Part shown: in pieces, positions 44,272-52,702 of the stretch
Layout: each line of letters starts with the position of its first letter
Position numbering within the stretch: the first letter of the stretch is position 1
Notes under the pieces: model-generated
The model's input: the letters and a program-made list of their open reading frames with translations, nothing else
Told to the model about the DNA's origin: nothing
The model's database searches: none
Assembly (NCBI GenBank): GCA_018825965.1
Contig: JAHKAA010000005.1
Span: 20,394-84,393 of the forward strand
DNA: 64,000 bases
Source of the DNA: Gammaproteobacteria bacterium
GTDB lineage: Bacteria; Pseudomonadota; Gammaproteobacteria; Enterobacterales; Alteromonadaceae
Reading direction: 5' to 3'
Position numbers and translations under genes: made by a program

Positions 44272-45433
44272 ATAGTTTGGCCAAAGCCTGTGCTAAGTCA
44301 GCAATTAAGTCATCGGCATCTTCCACGCCTATACTCAGGCGTACTAGCTTGTCGGTGACGCCTGCTCTTTGTCTGTCTTCTGCTGTCATAGCCGCATGAG
44401 TGGTGCTGGCTGGGTGACAAGCTAAACTTTCTACATCACCTAAGCTTACAGCCTGCGCGAATAATTGCAGGTGATTTAAAAACACTGCAGCTTTGGCAAA
44501 ACCACCTTCGATATCAATAGCCACCATGCCACCAAAACCCGTGGCTGTGTCTGCTATCGCCTGATGCCCAGGATGGCTGGCATGACCCGGGTAATACACC
44601 TTGGCCACTTGAGGCTGAGCCGCTAAAAAATCAGCGACTTTACGGGCGTTGTCGATATGAGCATCCATCCGTAAGGTCAGGGTTTTTACGCCACGTTGCA
44701 GTAAATAGGCTTCTTGTGGGCCTATAGGTGAACCTATATGTTTTAGCGCCACAGTACGGATCTTCTGCATCAGCTCGCTGCGCCCTGCCACTATGCCGGC
44801 AATAATATCGCCATGACCAGACAGGTACTTAGTGCCGCTGTGCATCACAATATCAGCACCAATTTCCAGCGGACGGAATAAATAAGGCGTTAAAAAGGTA
44901 TTGTCACAAATCACCAGAGCGCCGACTTTACGGGCTGCTTCCACCACAATGCGGGTGTCTATCACTTTTAAAGTCGGGTTGGTGACAGGCTCAAATAACA
45001 CCACTTTGGTGTTGGCTTTCACACGCTCTGCAAAGTCTTTATCGCTGCTGTAACGGCTTAATGTCACACCAGCCCGGGTTAAGGTATTACGTAAAAAGGC
45101 ATCAGTACCGCCGTAGACAGGGTCGATAAAAGCCACTTCATCCCCTGCATTGGTCAGCGCATACATAATGGCGCTGACAGCGGCCATACCGCTGGCTACG
45201 ACTAAAGCTTCGTCTGCCCCTTCCAGCGCTGCTAATTTCTGCTCTAAAGCTGCAGTGGTTGGGTTGGCAAAACGGCTGTAGATATAACCCGGATTCTGAC
45301 CCGCAAAACGGGCCTGACCTTCTTCGGCGGTGCCGTAACTAAAGGTGCTGGTGAAATATACAGGCGTGGCTAAAGCGCCTGTGCCCGGGTCGGGTTGCTG
45401 TCCGGCGTGAATACTTAAAGTACGAAATTTCAT
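44270..45433 (-). CDS. Trans-sulfuration PLP enzyme (methionine gamma-lyase / cystathionine gamma-lyase family)
   Basis: A 387-residue Cys/Met-metabolism PLP enzyme. The start (RTLSIHAGQQPDP), substrate-site YSRFANPTTAALEQKLAALEG, ASGMAAVSA phosphate loop, DNTFLTPYL, and SGTKYLSGHGDIIAG with the PLP lysine are clear. Methionine gamma-lyases usually have a Cys after Tyr-Gly in the active-site loop (YGCT); here it reads YGGT, as in cystathionine synthases and lyases, so the substrate is uncertain. Neighbours are an IPNS-like oxygenase (same strand, 47 bp upstream), an NhaC-type transporter and a symporter, suggesting amino-acid breakdown. Confidence 0.88.
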   Translation of the reverse strand: MKFRTLSIHAGQQPDPGTGALATPVYFTSTFSYGTAEEGQARFAGQNPGYIYSRFANPTTAALEQKLAALEGADEALVVASGMAAVSAIMYALTNAGDEVAFIDPVYGGTDAFLRNTLTRAGVTLSRYSSDKDFAERVKANTKVVLFEPVTNPTLKVIDTRIVVEAARKVGALVICDNTFLTPYLFRPLEIGADIVMHSGTKYLSGHGDIIAGIVAGRSELMQKIRTVALKHIGSPIGPQEAYLLQRGVKTLTLRMDAHIDNARKVADFLAAQPQVAKVYYPGHASHPGHQAIADTATGFGGMVAIDIEGGFAKAAVFLNHLQLFAQAVSLGDVESLACHPASTTHAAMTAEDRQRAGVTDKLVRLSIGVEDADDLIADLAQALAKL

Positions 45434-45480
45434 AGTGAACCTTGGTTATGTTTTTTTATTTATGTTGGGTTGTGCTGAGC

Positions 45481-46542
45481 TTAGACAGCTTTTGCTAACT
45501 CTGCATAATGGGCCGCTGCCACATCACGGTGTGAACGTAAGCGTCCTTTTAACACATTCTGACCCACCTGATAAAACAATGGGTTAGTTGGATCGCTGGC
45601 CGGACCTTTAGCTTCGTCAGCTAAATGAGACGGCAATTGCAATAAAGGTACTGTGGCATCCAGCTGAGCTGCCATAAAAAAGGCACAGGAATAACGTTCT
45701 ATGCCAGAATTTGGGCTGACCACACGGTGTAAGGTGGCTTTTAAATAACCGTTGGACGCCAGTTCCAGTAGCTCACCAATATTGACCACAAAAGCGCCAG
45801 GCAAAGGGGCAACACTGATCCAGCCTTGTTCGGTTTCCACTTCTAAACCTGATTGATCATCCTGCACTACCAGGGTCAGATAACCCGGATCTTTATGGGC
45901 ACCTACACCTTGTTTGCTGTTTGATTTGTTCGCATCCACACCAGGGTAACGAATAAGCTTCATATGCTGATAAGGACCAGCTTTAATGCTGTCGTCTAAG
46001 GCATCAGCAGGTTGCTGTAACGCCAGCATTAAAGCACGCATTAATTTTACCGTGATATTTGATAACGACTGTTGCCAGTTCAGCAGTTCAGTTTGCATCT
46101 GTGGTAAAGCCGTTGGCCATTGGTTTGGGCCAATTAACCCTTGCCAGGCCGGGCTGATATCTGTCTGTGCTGGCACGGCTTCTTCCCGCATCACGTCAAA
46201 CTGTTCGCGTATATCCGGCTGACCCCGGGTTAATTCACCACCTAAACCCGTGTAACCCCGGAAATGCGGTGAGTGGATCATCTGTACTTGTTGTTTGTCA
46301 GCCAGTGGCAGCGCAAAAAACTGTTTGGCCAGCGCTAAAATCTGTTGCTGCTTTTGCTCGCTCTGGCCATGACCTGTCAGATAAAAGAAACCCACATCAC
46401 GGGCAGCTACACGCAGTTGCTGAATAAAACACTGTTGCTCAATAGCTGTGCCATCCATCAGGCTTAAATCCAGCACAGGTAAAGCCCTGCTGGCCTCTTG
46501 TGTAGTGTTGCCGGATAAAAACTCTTGTGTTGAATGAAGCAT
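45481..46542 (-). CDS. Isopenicillin-N-synthase-like 2OG/Fe(II) oxygenase
   Basis: A 353-residue non-haem iron oxygenase. ATG at 46540-46542 follows CGAGGT. The N-terminal DIOX_N part has LPVLDLSLMDG and VGFFYLTGHG; the core has the iron ligands HKDPGYLTLV (His-x-Asp) and ATLHRVVSP (distal His), plus RYSCAFF with the Arg-x-Ser that binds 2-oxoglutarate. Bacterial members are mostly uncharacterised; ethylene-forming and amino-acid-modifying enzymes belong here. It precedes the trans-sulfuration enzyme on the same strand, so they may act on related substrates. Confidence 0.88.
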   Translation of the reverse strand: MLHSTQEFLSGNTTQEASRALPVLDLSLMDGTAIEQQCFIQQLRVAARDVGFFYLTGHGQSEQKQQQILALAKQFFALPLADKQQVQMIHSPHFRGYTGLGGELTRGQPDIREQFDVMREEAVPAQTDISPAWQGLIGPNQWPTALPQMQTELLNWQQSLSNITVKLMRALMLALQQPADALDDSIKAGPYQHMKLIRYPGVDANKSNSKQGVGAHKDPGYLTLVVQDDQSGLEVETEQGWISVAPLPGAFVVNIGELLELASNGYLKATLHRVVSPNSGIERYSCAFFMAAQLDATVPLLQLPSHLADEAKGPASDPTNPLFYQVGQNVLKGRLRSHRDVAAAHYAELAKAV

Positions 46543-46548
46543 ACACAC

Positions 46549-46933
46549 CTCGATGATCTTAAATTCATACTGGCCATAATCTGCGTCAAACGAACTGGTT
46601 TGAGCAGCTGGCAGAAAGTGAGTGCATTTTAGGCTTGAGTGAGCTGTTCAATAACTAATGGATTGGTCTTGTATAGATGAATTAGAAATAACCGGATGTC
46701 TGGATAGTTAGCAGCCTTTAGGTATAAAAGGGTTATCGCCTAAAACTTTATGGAATAAAGGAGTTGCAGCTTATGTCTCGAAAGCAAGGTATAAGCTAAC
46801 TGGCTTATTTATAACAGTATTTCGTAAAAAGTGGATAAAATATTCAATCTTGTGCGTTTTTGTTGATTAATGCTGGATGCTTTTCTATATCGCCAAAAGT
46901 TATAACCAAGATAAATTTGGCCTGTAGCTAAAT
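46549..46933. other. Spacer upstream of the oxygenase gene
   Basis: No gene is supported. It should hold the promoter of the oxygenase/PLP-enzyme pair (minus strand). An AT-rich part (46640-46930) contains AAAGGAG followed by an 8-codon frame (from 46772), too short to call. Confidence 0.4.
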
Positions 46934-46965
46934 ACAACAAAGGCACCATCAGGTGCCTTTGTTGT
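46934..46965 (-). terminator. Terminator with 14-bp perfect arms after the NhaC-type gene
   Basis: ACAACAAAGGCACC (46934-46947) and GGTGCCTTTGTTGT (46952-46965) pair perfectly around a four-base loop, 15 bp after the transporter stop codon on the minus strand. The T-rich lower stem serves as the release tract and could work in both directions. Confidence 0.8.
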
Positions 46966-46979
46966 TACTAAACGATTTG

Positions 46980-48410
46980 TTAAGCGATCAAAACAAAACC
47001 TGCAAAAGCTAAAGCCGCTGCTATTAAAGCGTAAGGCAACTGAGTCACAGCATGCGATACCAGATTACAGCCTGAGCCCTGAGCTGCTAATACAGTGGAG
47101 TCACTGTAGAAACAGGCCTGGCTGCCGAAGGATGCTGCGGATAACAGCGCACCAATGACCAATGGAATATCTGCTTCTACTGCATAAGCCAAAGGCATCA
47201 CAATAGGAATAGAGACCGCAAAAATGCCCCATGACGAGCCAGTAGCAAAAGACAGAATCGCCATAGCTAAAAACACAATAGCGGGCAGCATTTGTGCCGT
47301 CATATAAGGCGTCAGGTTTTCAATCACATACTGAGGCAGTAACAACTTGTCACAGACATCTTTAAAGATAAAAGCGGCAATGACAGTACAAATGGCAGGC
47401 AACATGGTTTTAAAGCCATTCATCATCACTTCCATCATGTCGCCTAAAGACATCAGGCGTTGATAGCTGTAAAACACCAGAGTCAGCACCAATGTAACCA
47501 ACAAACCTTTAAGTACGTCTATATCAAAGTAGATGGTAAAACCAATCAGCATTAGCATAGGCACTATAAAGTTGCGTAGTTTGCCATGCTTATCGCTTTC
47601 TTCAAATTCCTGCTCCATGGCATGTACTGCATACTGATCACCGGCAGGTACATTCTGGCCCTGCACATGATGGTGACTGGCTGAAGCTTCGACACTCACC
47701 TCTGGCAAAGCGTCCATAGGGGTGCCATTTTGCGCTGCCAGTTCTGCTTTTTTCATGGGACCTATGGCAGGCATAATTTTTAAGGTGACCAGCAACACCA
47801 GAGTGACAGCTAACCATGGGTACAGCATATAAGGGATGGCTTGCATATAGACATCAACGCCTTGCCCAGCTTGCGCTACCTTATTGTTTTCCAATAAACC
47901 ACCAAAAAAGATGGCCCAGGTAGAGATAGGAATAATGACACAAATAGGCGCAGCCGTTGAATCTACTATATAAGCCAGCATCTGACGGGACACTTTGTAT
48001 TTGTCTGTGACTCTTTTCATCGCTTCACCCACGCTTAACGCATTGAGGTAATCGTCGATAAAAATAATGCAGCCTAAAATAAAAGTCATAAACATGGACG
48101 ATTTAGGTCCGGTCGCCAGCTTAGAGGCCGAACGACCAAAAGCCACAGCACCACCTGTGTGGATCAATAATCCAATCAGTGAACCAAAACCACCACACAC
48201 CAGAATCAACCAGCCAATGGTTTCATCCTGCATAACGTTTTGCGATATTTCAGCGAAGGTATTCAGTAACTCAAGAGGTTGAGTCGGGAACAGCATCAGC
48301 AAACCTGCAACAGCACCCACTACTAACGACAAAATAGGTCGCTTCAGCCAGATGGCAACAGCCATCACAACAACTGGTGGGATCAAACTAATGGCACTTG
48401 GTGAATCCAT
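46980..48410 (-). CDS. NhaC-family transporter
   Basis: A 476-residue membrane protein of the NhaC Na+/H+ antiporter superfamily with about 11-12 helices. Seen: PPVVVMAVAIWLKRPILSLVVGAVAG, FIDDYLNALSVGEAMKRVTDKYKVSR, DSTAAPICVIIPISTWAIFF, and ATGSSWGIFAVSIPIVMPLA. A hydrophilic, histidine-containing loop (~residues 225-270) interrupts the middle. Some NhaC relatives (MetT) carry methionine rather than exchanging Na+/H+, and the adjacent Met/Cys-type PLP enzyme makes amino-acid transport a real alternative; that is an inference. Confidence 0.85.
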   Translation of the reverse strand: MDSPSAISLIPPVVVMAVAIWLKRPILSLVVGAVAGLLMLFPTQPLELLNTFAEISQNVMQDETIGWLILVCGGFGSLIGLLIHTGGAVAFGRSASKLATGPKSSMFMTFILGCIIFIDDYLNALSVGEAMKRVTDKYKVSRQMLAYIVDSTAAPICVIIPISTWAIFFGGLLENNKVAQAGQGVDVYMQAIPYMLYPWLAVTLVLLVTLKIMPAIGPMKKAELAAQNGTPMDALPEVSVEASASHHHVQGQNVPAGDQYAVHAMEQEFEESDKHGKLRNFIVPMLMLIGFTIYFDIDVLKGLLVTLVLTLVFYSYQRLMSLGDMMEVMMNGFKTMLPAICTVIAAFIFKDVCDKLLLPQYVIENLTPYMTAQMLPAIVFLAMAILSFATGSSWGIFAVSIPIVMPLAYAVEADIPLVIGALLSAASFGSQACFYSDSTVLAAQGSGCNLVSHAVTQLPYALIAAALAFAGFVLIA

Positions 48411-48690
48411 TAAAGGGTTCCTTCACAAAGCCTGGCATTGCCAGAAAAATAAAAGCCAACCGCAGTAGCATAGCTTATTTGCTTACGTACGGAGTGTTTG
48501 GGGTTGAGCTGCCAGAGCCCGGGACTGAAAGTGATTGCTTATGGCGCAATTTCATCAGATCAGGGTAAACAACAGAATGAATTTACACGGGTTAAATTCA
48601 GGCGCGCAATAATAACAAAAAAAATGTTTTGTACAATATTTGTATAAAGATGAAAAACAGATTTGAGTTTGATGTAAGGCTTTGAATTAA
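48411..48690. other. Spacer holding the NhaC-type gene promoter
   Basis: AT-rich toward the right (48600-48690), with no coding frame I can support. It should contain the promoter for the transporter gene on the minus strand; no clear operator was found. Confidence 0.35.
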
Positions 48691-48724
48691 AATTAAAAAG
48701 CACTGCCAGCTTTGGCGGCAGTGC
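48691..48724 (-). terminator. Intrinsic terminator of the small periplasmic protein gene
   Basis: GCACTGCC (48700-48707) pairs with GGCAGTGC (48717-48724); on the minus strand it is followed by TTTTTAATTTT. It is 9 bp past the stop codon. Confidence 0.85.
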
Positions 48725-48732
48725 CCAGAAAA

Positions 48733-49134
48733 TTATTTAGCCGGAGTGATCAGTTCTAACTTATTTAACACATCAGCAGTAAAGCTTAATTGCACTGATT
48801 TTTGTGCAGCTTCCTGAGTTTTGACTAACTCAGTTAAAGTCGGGTAGCTGGCAGACAATACAGTCACATCATATAACCACAAGGTTTTGCCATCTTTTTC
48901 TGTTTTGCTGGCTGGTTCACCCAGTTTTTCAGCAATGGCCGCCTGAGTTGATTTACCTTCAGTTAAACCTAAAGCTGTACGCACTGAGGTGTTTAAAGCG
49001 GCTGCTTTGGCACTGTCTTTAGTTTCTTTCAGTGCACTGCTTGCGCCATCTTTCACTGCATTTAACCAATCAGCCTGAGCTGGAGCAGCAGTCACTACTA
49101 AAGCAACGAATAAAGCGCCTAACTTAAATTTCAT
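48733..49134 (-). CDS. Small exported protein of unknown function
   Basis: A 133-residue protein with a clear signal peptide (MKFKLGALFVALVVTAAPAQA, residues 1-21). The mature region is rich in Ala, Lys and Thr; its second half (GEPASKTEKDGKTLWLYDV) resembles SmpA/OmlA-like (BamE-type) small beta modules in which a tag such as LGEP is followed by W and Y strands, but the match is too weak to name. It is monocistronic with its own terminator. The function is unknown. Confidence 0.75.
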   Translation of the reverse strand: MKFKLGALFVALVVTAAPAQADWLNAVKDGASSALKETKDSAKAAALNTSVRTALGLTEGKSTQAAIAEKLGEPASKTEKDGKTLWLYDVTVLSASYPTLTELVKTQEAAQKSVQLSFTADVLNKLELITPAK

Positions 49135-49303
49135 TATGTCTCTTCCATTTGAGAATTAATCAGGGAACCTGCAACTGCTTGCTGCAGGCGGCGCGGATGG
49201 TATAGCAGATTGAGCTTCAGTCCAAGTTTTTTACCTGAACTTTACCTGCTTTTGCGATGGACTAAAGATGAAACGGGCGCCATTTGTAAATAAACTTTCA
49301 AAA

Positions 49304-49318
49304 ACTAAAGAATTAGTT
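49304..49318. promoter_or_regulatory. Operator-like dyad O1 of the blaI-type operon
   Basis: ACTAA-AGAA-TTAGT (extended by a T), an inverted repeat that overlaps the -35 element. It is the reverse complement over 15 bp of the site at 49348-49362. BlaI/MecI-type repressors bind short dyads of TACA/ACTA type near their own promoters. Confidence 0.65.
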
Positions 49319-49345
49319 GCAGTGCTAAGGATGCTCGGCTAGATT
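49317..49345 (+). promoter_or_regulatory. Promoter of the blaI-type / M56-ankyrin / hydrolase operon
   Basis: TTGCAG (49317-49322) and TAGATT (49340-49345) are separated by exactly 17 bp. The -35 overlaps operator O1, and operator O2 begins three bases after the -10, so bound repressor would block polymerase. Confidence 0.6.
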
Positions 49346-49347
49346 AA

Positions 49348-49362
49348 AACTAATTCTTTAGT
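49348..49362. promoter_or_regulatory. Operator-like dyad O2 of the blaI-type operon
   Basis: ACTAA-TTCT-TTAGT (preceded by an A), a perfect inverted copy of O1 over 15 bp. The centres are about 44 bp apart (roughly four helical turns). It covers the expected transcription start and ends 26 bp before the repressor ATG. Confidence 0.65.
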
Positions 49363-49388
49363 AGATTGTTTTTTATTGGGTAGCAGAC

Positions 49389-49787
49389 ATGGCCAGAACA
49401 AAATCTCCTGAGCTTACAAGCGCAGAGCAAAAAATCATGCAGGTGTTGTGGCAACATGGCCCGAGTTCAGTCAAAGACATCGCAGCAGAGCTAAACAAAG
49501 ATTCTGCTGTGGCTTACACCACAGTGCAAACTTTGTGTCGCATTCTGTTTGATAAAGGCCATGTCGATTGTGAAAAACAGGGCAAAGCTTTTATTTATCA
49601 AGCGACTACAGTGCAACAGCAAGCCCGCAGTCAGGCCTTAAGTACGCTGCTGCAGCGGTTTTTTGGCGGCTCTCCGGCTTTGCTTGCACAACATCTGATA
49701 GAGCAGCAAGATTTAACACCAGAGCTTGCTGATGAGTTGCAGGCACAAATTGATGCTCACTCAGACAAGGCAACACAGGGAGACTGA
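49389..49787 (+). CDS. BlaI/MecI/CopY-family repressor
   Basis: A 132-residue winged-helix repressor (SPELTSAEQKIMQVLWQHGPSSVKDIAAELN, recognition helix AYTTVQTLCRILFDKGHVDCEKQGKAFIYQA) followed by a helical dimerisation tail (~80-125). BlaI-type repressors are inactivated when their partner M56 protease triggers cleavage near the middle of the dimerisation region (here around LLQRFFGG). It is first in an operon with the M56-ankyrin gene two bases downstream and a serine hydrolase third. Two dyad operators lie at its promoter, supporting autoregulation. Confidence 0.9.
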   Translation: MARTKSPELTSAEQKIMQVLWQHGPSSVKDIAAELNKDSAVAYTTVQTLCRILFDKGHVDCEKQGKAFIYQATTVQQQARSQALSTLLQRFFGGSPALLAQHLIEQQDLTPELADELQAQIDAHSDKATQGD

Positions 49788-49789
49788 TC

Positions 49790-51340
49790 ATGCTGGAATT
49801 TAGCTGGTTGTTGTTTTATCTGGTTTTACATCTGCTGTTGGTATTGGTGACAGTGCCATGGCTGTATTGGCTTAGCCAAAGCTCGTGGCGACCTGGGCCG
49901 CACTGGATGTTGCGGTTGTGGACCATATTGGCGGTGCTGTTGTTTGTAGTACCTGCTGCTCTATTAAGTGAAGGCGCTGAACAGATTACGCCGCAGCACT
50001 GGTTTAACGCTGAGATCTCTGTTTTACAGCAGCAACAGCTTCATTTAGTAGAAACCACAGCAGCTGTACAGACCGAACCTGCTTTAACTCAACGCTGGGC
50101 TTTGGCGCCACAGCTGTTTTATTTATTTGTTCCTCCAGCCTGGTGGTTAGTGCTTGTGCCTTTGGGCTGCTGCTGGCAACTGGGGCGATTCAGCCAAAGT
50201 TACAGAGCGAGCCGTCAGTTATGGTTACAGGCTCAGCCCCTGAGCTTGCCTGATTCAGCTCACCATAAGCCAGCTTTGTATCAGCACTCTGCTATTGATA
50301 GCGCTATGCTGGTGGGACTGCGCCAACCCCGTATAATTCTTCCTGCTTTATGGGTGCAGTATTTATCGGCAGAGCAATTGCAGCATGTGATTGCTCATGA
50401 GCGTATGCATTGGCATCGAGGCGATCTGGTGGCTTTTTATCTGCAACAATTATTTGCAGTGCTGTGCTGGTGGAGCCCGTTTTGGGGCTTAATCTGCCGG
50501 CAACTCAATCAATACCGTGAATTAAGTTGTGATGCTGCTGTAACGGCGCAGTTAACGCAGCCCCATAGGTATGCCCAAACCTTACTGGATTGCAGTAAAG
50601 CGGATTGCAGTAAAACGAACAGCAGAGGTCAGCCAGCAACACTGGCCATGCCATGGCAGCAACAACCTTTGTTGGCACAAAGGATCCGTTTTGTGTTGCA
50701 AGGCTCTGCAGGCAAAATCACCCCGCAAAGTTGTGCTGTGCTGATTGCGTTGTCTTTGTCCGTCGCCGCCACTCTGGTTTTGGCAGAGCGTACTCAGGTG
50801 GCCAGGTTGCCTGCTGAATATGCTCAGCTTAGCCTGACTGAACTTCATCAGTTGCAACAACTGCTGCACAAAGTGCGGCAGCAGGATCTGGCTGGAGTCA
50901 GTCAATTACTTGCTTTGGGTTATCCGTTAAATGCCGCTATGCCGGGTGAGGGCACTGCTTTAATGCTGGCCGTGCGCTCTGGCGATAAAGCCATGGTGGA
51001 ATTGTTACTCTCCGCTGGTGCTGATGTGAACCAAAGTAGTAGGCGTGATGGCAACCCGCTGATTATCGCAGCCCAGCATGGCAATCTGGTCATGGCGAAA
51101 AGACTGGTTCAGGCTGGGGCTGATGTGAATGCCATAGTATTGGCGGATGAAACACCACTGATTAACGCCAGTTATATCGGCGATTTGGCGATGGTGCAGT
51201 ATCTGGTTCAGCAAGGCGCCAGAGTGAATCTGAAAGTGGAAGCTACGGTGATGGATGGCAGTGAACTGCGATCGCCACTTAGCAGGGCCTCTACTGCCGA
51301 AGTCAGGGCTTATCTGTTGCAGCAGGGAGCAACACCCTAA
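49790..51340 (+). CDS. M56 (BlaR1-like) membrane metalloprotease with C-terminal ankyrin repeats
   Basis: A 516-residue protein. Membrane segments at ~5-27, 41-61 and 112-132 precede the cytosolic M56 protease domain, with the zinc motif HERMH (203-207) and ELSCD (244-248, including the third ligand-type Glu). A fourth membrane helix (~314-333) is followed not by a penicillin-binding sensor but by about four ankyrin repeats (~355-515; TALMLAVRSGDKAMVELLLSAGADVN and PLIIAAQHGNLVMAKRLVQAGADVN-type). By BlaR1 topology these face the periplasm. It likely inactivates the repressor encoded just upstream on sensing an unknown signal. A 15-bp tandem duplication (50587-50616) lies in the protease-membrane linker. 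Confidence 0.88.
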   Translation: MLEFSWLLFYLVLHLLLVLVTVPWLYWLSQSSWRPGPHWMLRLWTILAVLLFVVPAALLSEGAEQITPQHWFNAEISVLQQQQLHLVETTAAVQTEPALTQRWALAPQLFYLFVPPAWWLVLVPLGCCWQLGRFSQSYRASRQLWLQAQPLSLPDSAHHKPALYQHSAIDSAMLVGLRQPRIILPALWVQYLSAEQLQHVIAHERMHWHRGDLVAFYLQQLFAVLCWWSPFWGLICRQLNQYRELSCDAAVTAQLTQPHRYAQTLLDCSKADCSKTNSRGQPATLAMPWQQQPLLAQRIRFVLQGSAGKITPQSCAVLIALSLSVAATLVLAERTQVARLPAEYAQLSLTELHQLQQLLHKVRQQDLAGVSQLLALGYPLNAAMPGEGTALMLAVRSGDKAMVELLLSAGADVNQSSRRDGNPLIIAAQHGNLVMAKRLVQAGADVNAIVLADETPLINASYIGDLAMVQYLVQQGARVNLKVEATVMDGSELRSPLSRASTAEVRAYLLQQGATP

Positions 51341-51446
51341 GACAAAACTGCTTTTAATGAAAGACTCATCATTTCGGGCCTTGTATGCCTGCGGGCGAAG
51401 CTTTGCCCAAAACCATGGAAAACGATAAAACTAAAGGACAAAACCA

Positions 51447-52697
51447 ATGAAAAAAAGAGGAATAACTGCGGCAGTGGTGCTGCTGGCTGGGGCTGTGGTG
51501 GCATGGGATCAGTTGTCTGGCTGGACTGCTTTATCGGCAAAGCAATCAGCCGGGGTACTTGTGCAAACAAAAGTCTATCAATCAGAGTTTCAGGCCACGG
51601 CAGAACAAGCGATGACAGCGCTGAAGCAAAGTCAGCGGCAAGGCCAGTTTCCGGCTTTAACCGCTGCTGTAGCATGGCGTGGTCAGTTGTTATGGGCTGG
51701 AGCTGCAGGTTATGCCGATCTGGAAAGCCAAAAGCCAGCCAGTATTGAAAGTCAGTTTCGTATTGGCAGCACCTCAAAGGCGGTGACAGCTACCGCATTG
51801 GCCAGAGCGGTGGCTGCTGGTGCTATAGATTTAGATGCGCCAATCAGCCGCTATAAAACCGATCTGCCTAATCCGCTGTGGCAGGATTTAACTTTAAGGC
51901 AACTGATGTCACACACAGCGGGTTTGCCCGGTTATAAAGAAAACACCGACTGGATTGGTGCGGTACAGACTTTATTAAAACAAGCTGAGTTTCATGATGT
52001 GCATGATGCTCTGAGCTTGTTTGATGAAAGCAAATTGCTGTTTCCGGCAGGCACAGCTTTTCATTACAGCTCCTTTGATGTCAATCTGGCCAGTGCTGTA
52101 CTGCAAAGTGCGGTACAAACGCCGTTTTTACAGTATCTAAATGCCCAAGTCAGTTTGCCCCTAGGCTTGTCTTCTCTGGCCGCTTCCGAGCTGCCATCGG
52201 CCCATCAGGCCAGCTTTTATAGGACCCATGATGGCTATGCTAAAAAACACAGAGAGGTGAATTTAAGCCAAAGATGGGCAGGCGGTGGCCTGGCCGCCAG
52301 TTCAGTCGATTTAGCTGTGTTAGGTTCAGCCTGGTTTAACCCGGACTTTATTCCGGCGGCAGTGCAACAGCAGTTCTGGACACCACAAAAGTTGCGTAAT
52401 GGCGAAGTAAACGAGCAGTCTTATGCTTTGGGTTGGCGCAATTTTTCGCAAAAACATTTGTTTTGTGACAAAGACAACCCGCTGAGTCGTACCGTAAGTT
52501 TTGTGCACCATGGTGGTGTGTCCAGCGGTGCACAAAGTTGGTTAGTGATTTATCCGGAGTTACAACTGGTGGTGGCTATGAACACCAACACAGTCAAAGA
52601 GAACTACTGCGATTTTGCAAAACAGGCCGCTTTGATCACCCGACCTTTTTTACAACAGATAGCACCGGACTGGGTAAACGAAACATCGGCGCTTTAA
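51447..52697 (+). CDS. Beta-lactamase-fold serine hydrolase (class C / LACTB-like)
   Basis: A 416-residue exported or membrane-anchored protein: hydrophobic N-terminus (residues 5-20), then the serine beta-lactamase fold with S108-T-S-K111 (SxxK nucleophile and base), LMSHTAGLPGY, Y207-S-S in place of the class C Y-A-N, and a C-terminal HHGGVSSG where KTG or HxG is expected. These variations fit LACTB/EstB-like peptidases or esterases more than a true AmpC. It follows the M56-ankyrin gene by 106 bp with its own AAAGGAC site and no obvious promoter, so it is probably the output of this operon. Confidence 0.87.
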   Translation: MKKRGITAAVVLLAGAVVAWDQLSGWTALSAKQSAGVLVQTKVYQSEFQATAEQAMTALKQSQRQGQFPALTAAVAWRGQLLWAGAAGYADLESQKPASIESQFRIGSTSKAVTATALARAVAAGAIDLDAPISRYKTDLPNPLWQDLTLRQLMSHTAGLPGYKENTDWIGAVQTLLKQAEFHDVHDALSLFDESKLLFPAGTAFHYSSFDVNLASAVLQSAVQTPFLQYLNAQVSLPLGLSSLAASELPSAHQASFYRTHDGYAKKHREVNLSQRWAGGGLAASSVDLAVLGSAWFNPDFIPAAVQQQFWTPQKLRNGEVNEQSYALGWRNFSQKHLFCDKDNPLSRTVSFVHHGGVSSGAQSWLVIYPELQLVVAMNTNTVKENYCDFAKQAALITRPFLQQIAPDWVNETSAL

Positions 52698-52702
52698 GCA
52701 TT

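Noticed and set aside
46772..46798. Eight-codon frame behind AAAGGAG
   Set aside because: Too short to support; no attenuator structure or regulated plus-strand gene follows.
49790..51340. Classical BlaR1 beta-lactam sensor
   Set aside because: The C-terminal domain has no SxxK/SxN/KTG penicillin-binding motifs; it shows ankyrin-type repeats instead.
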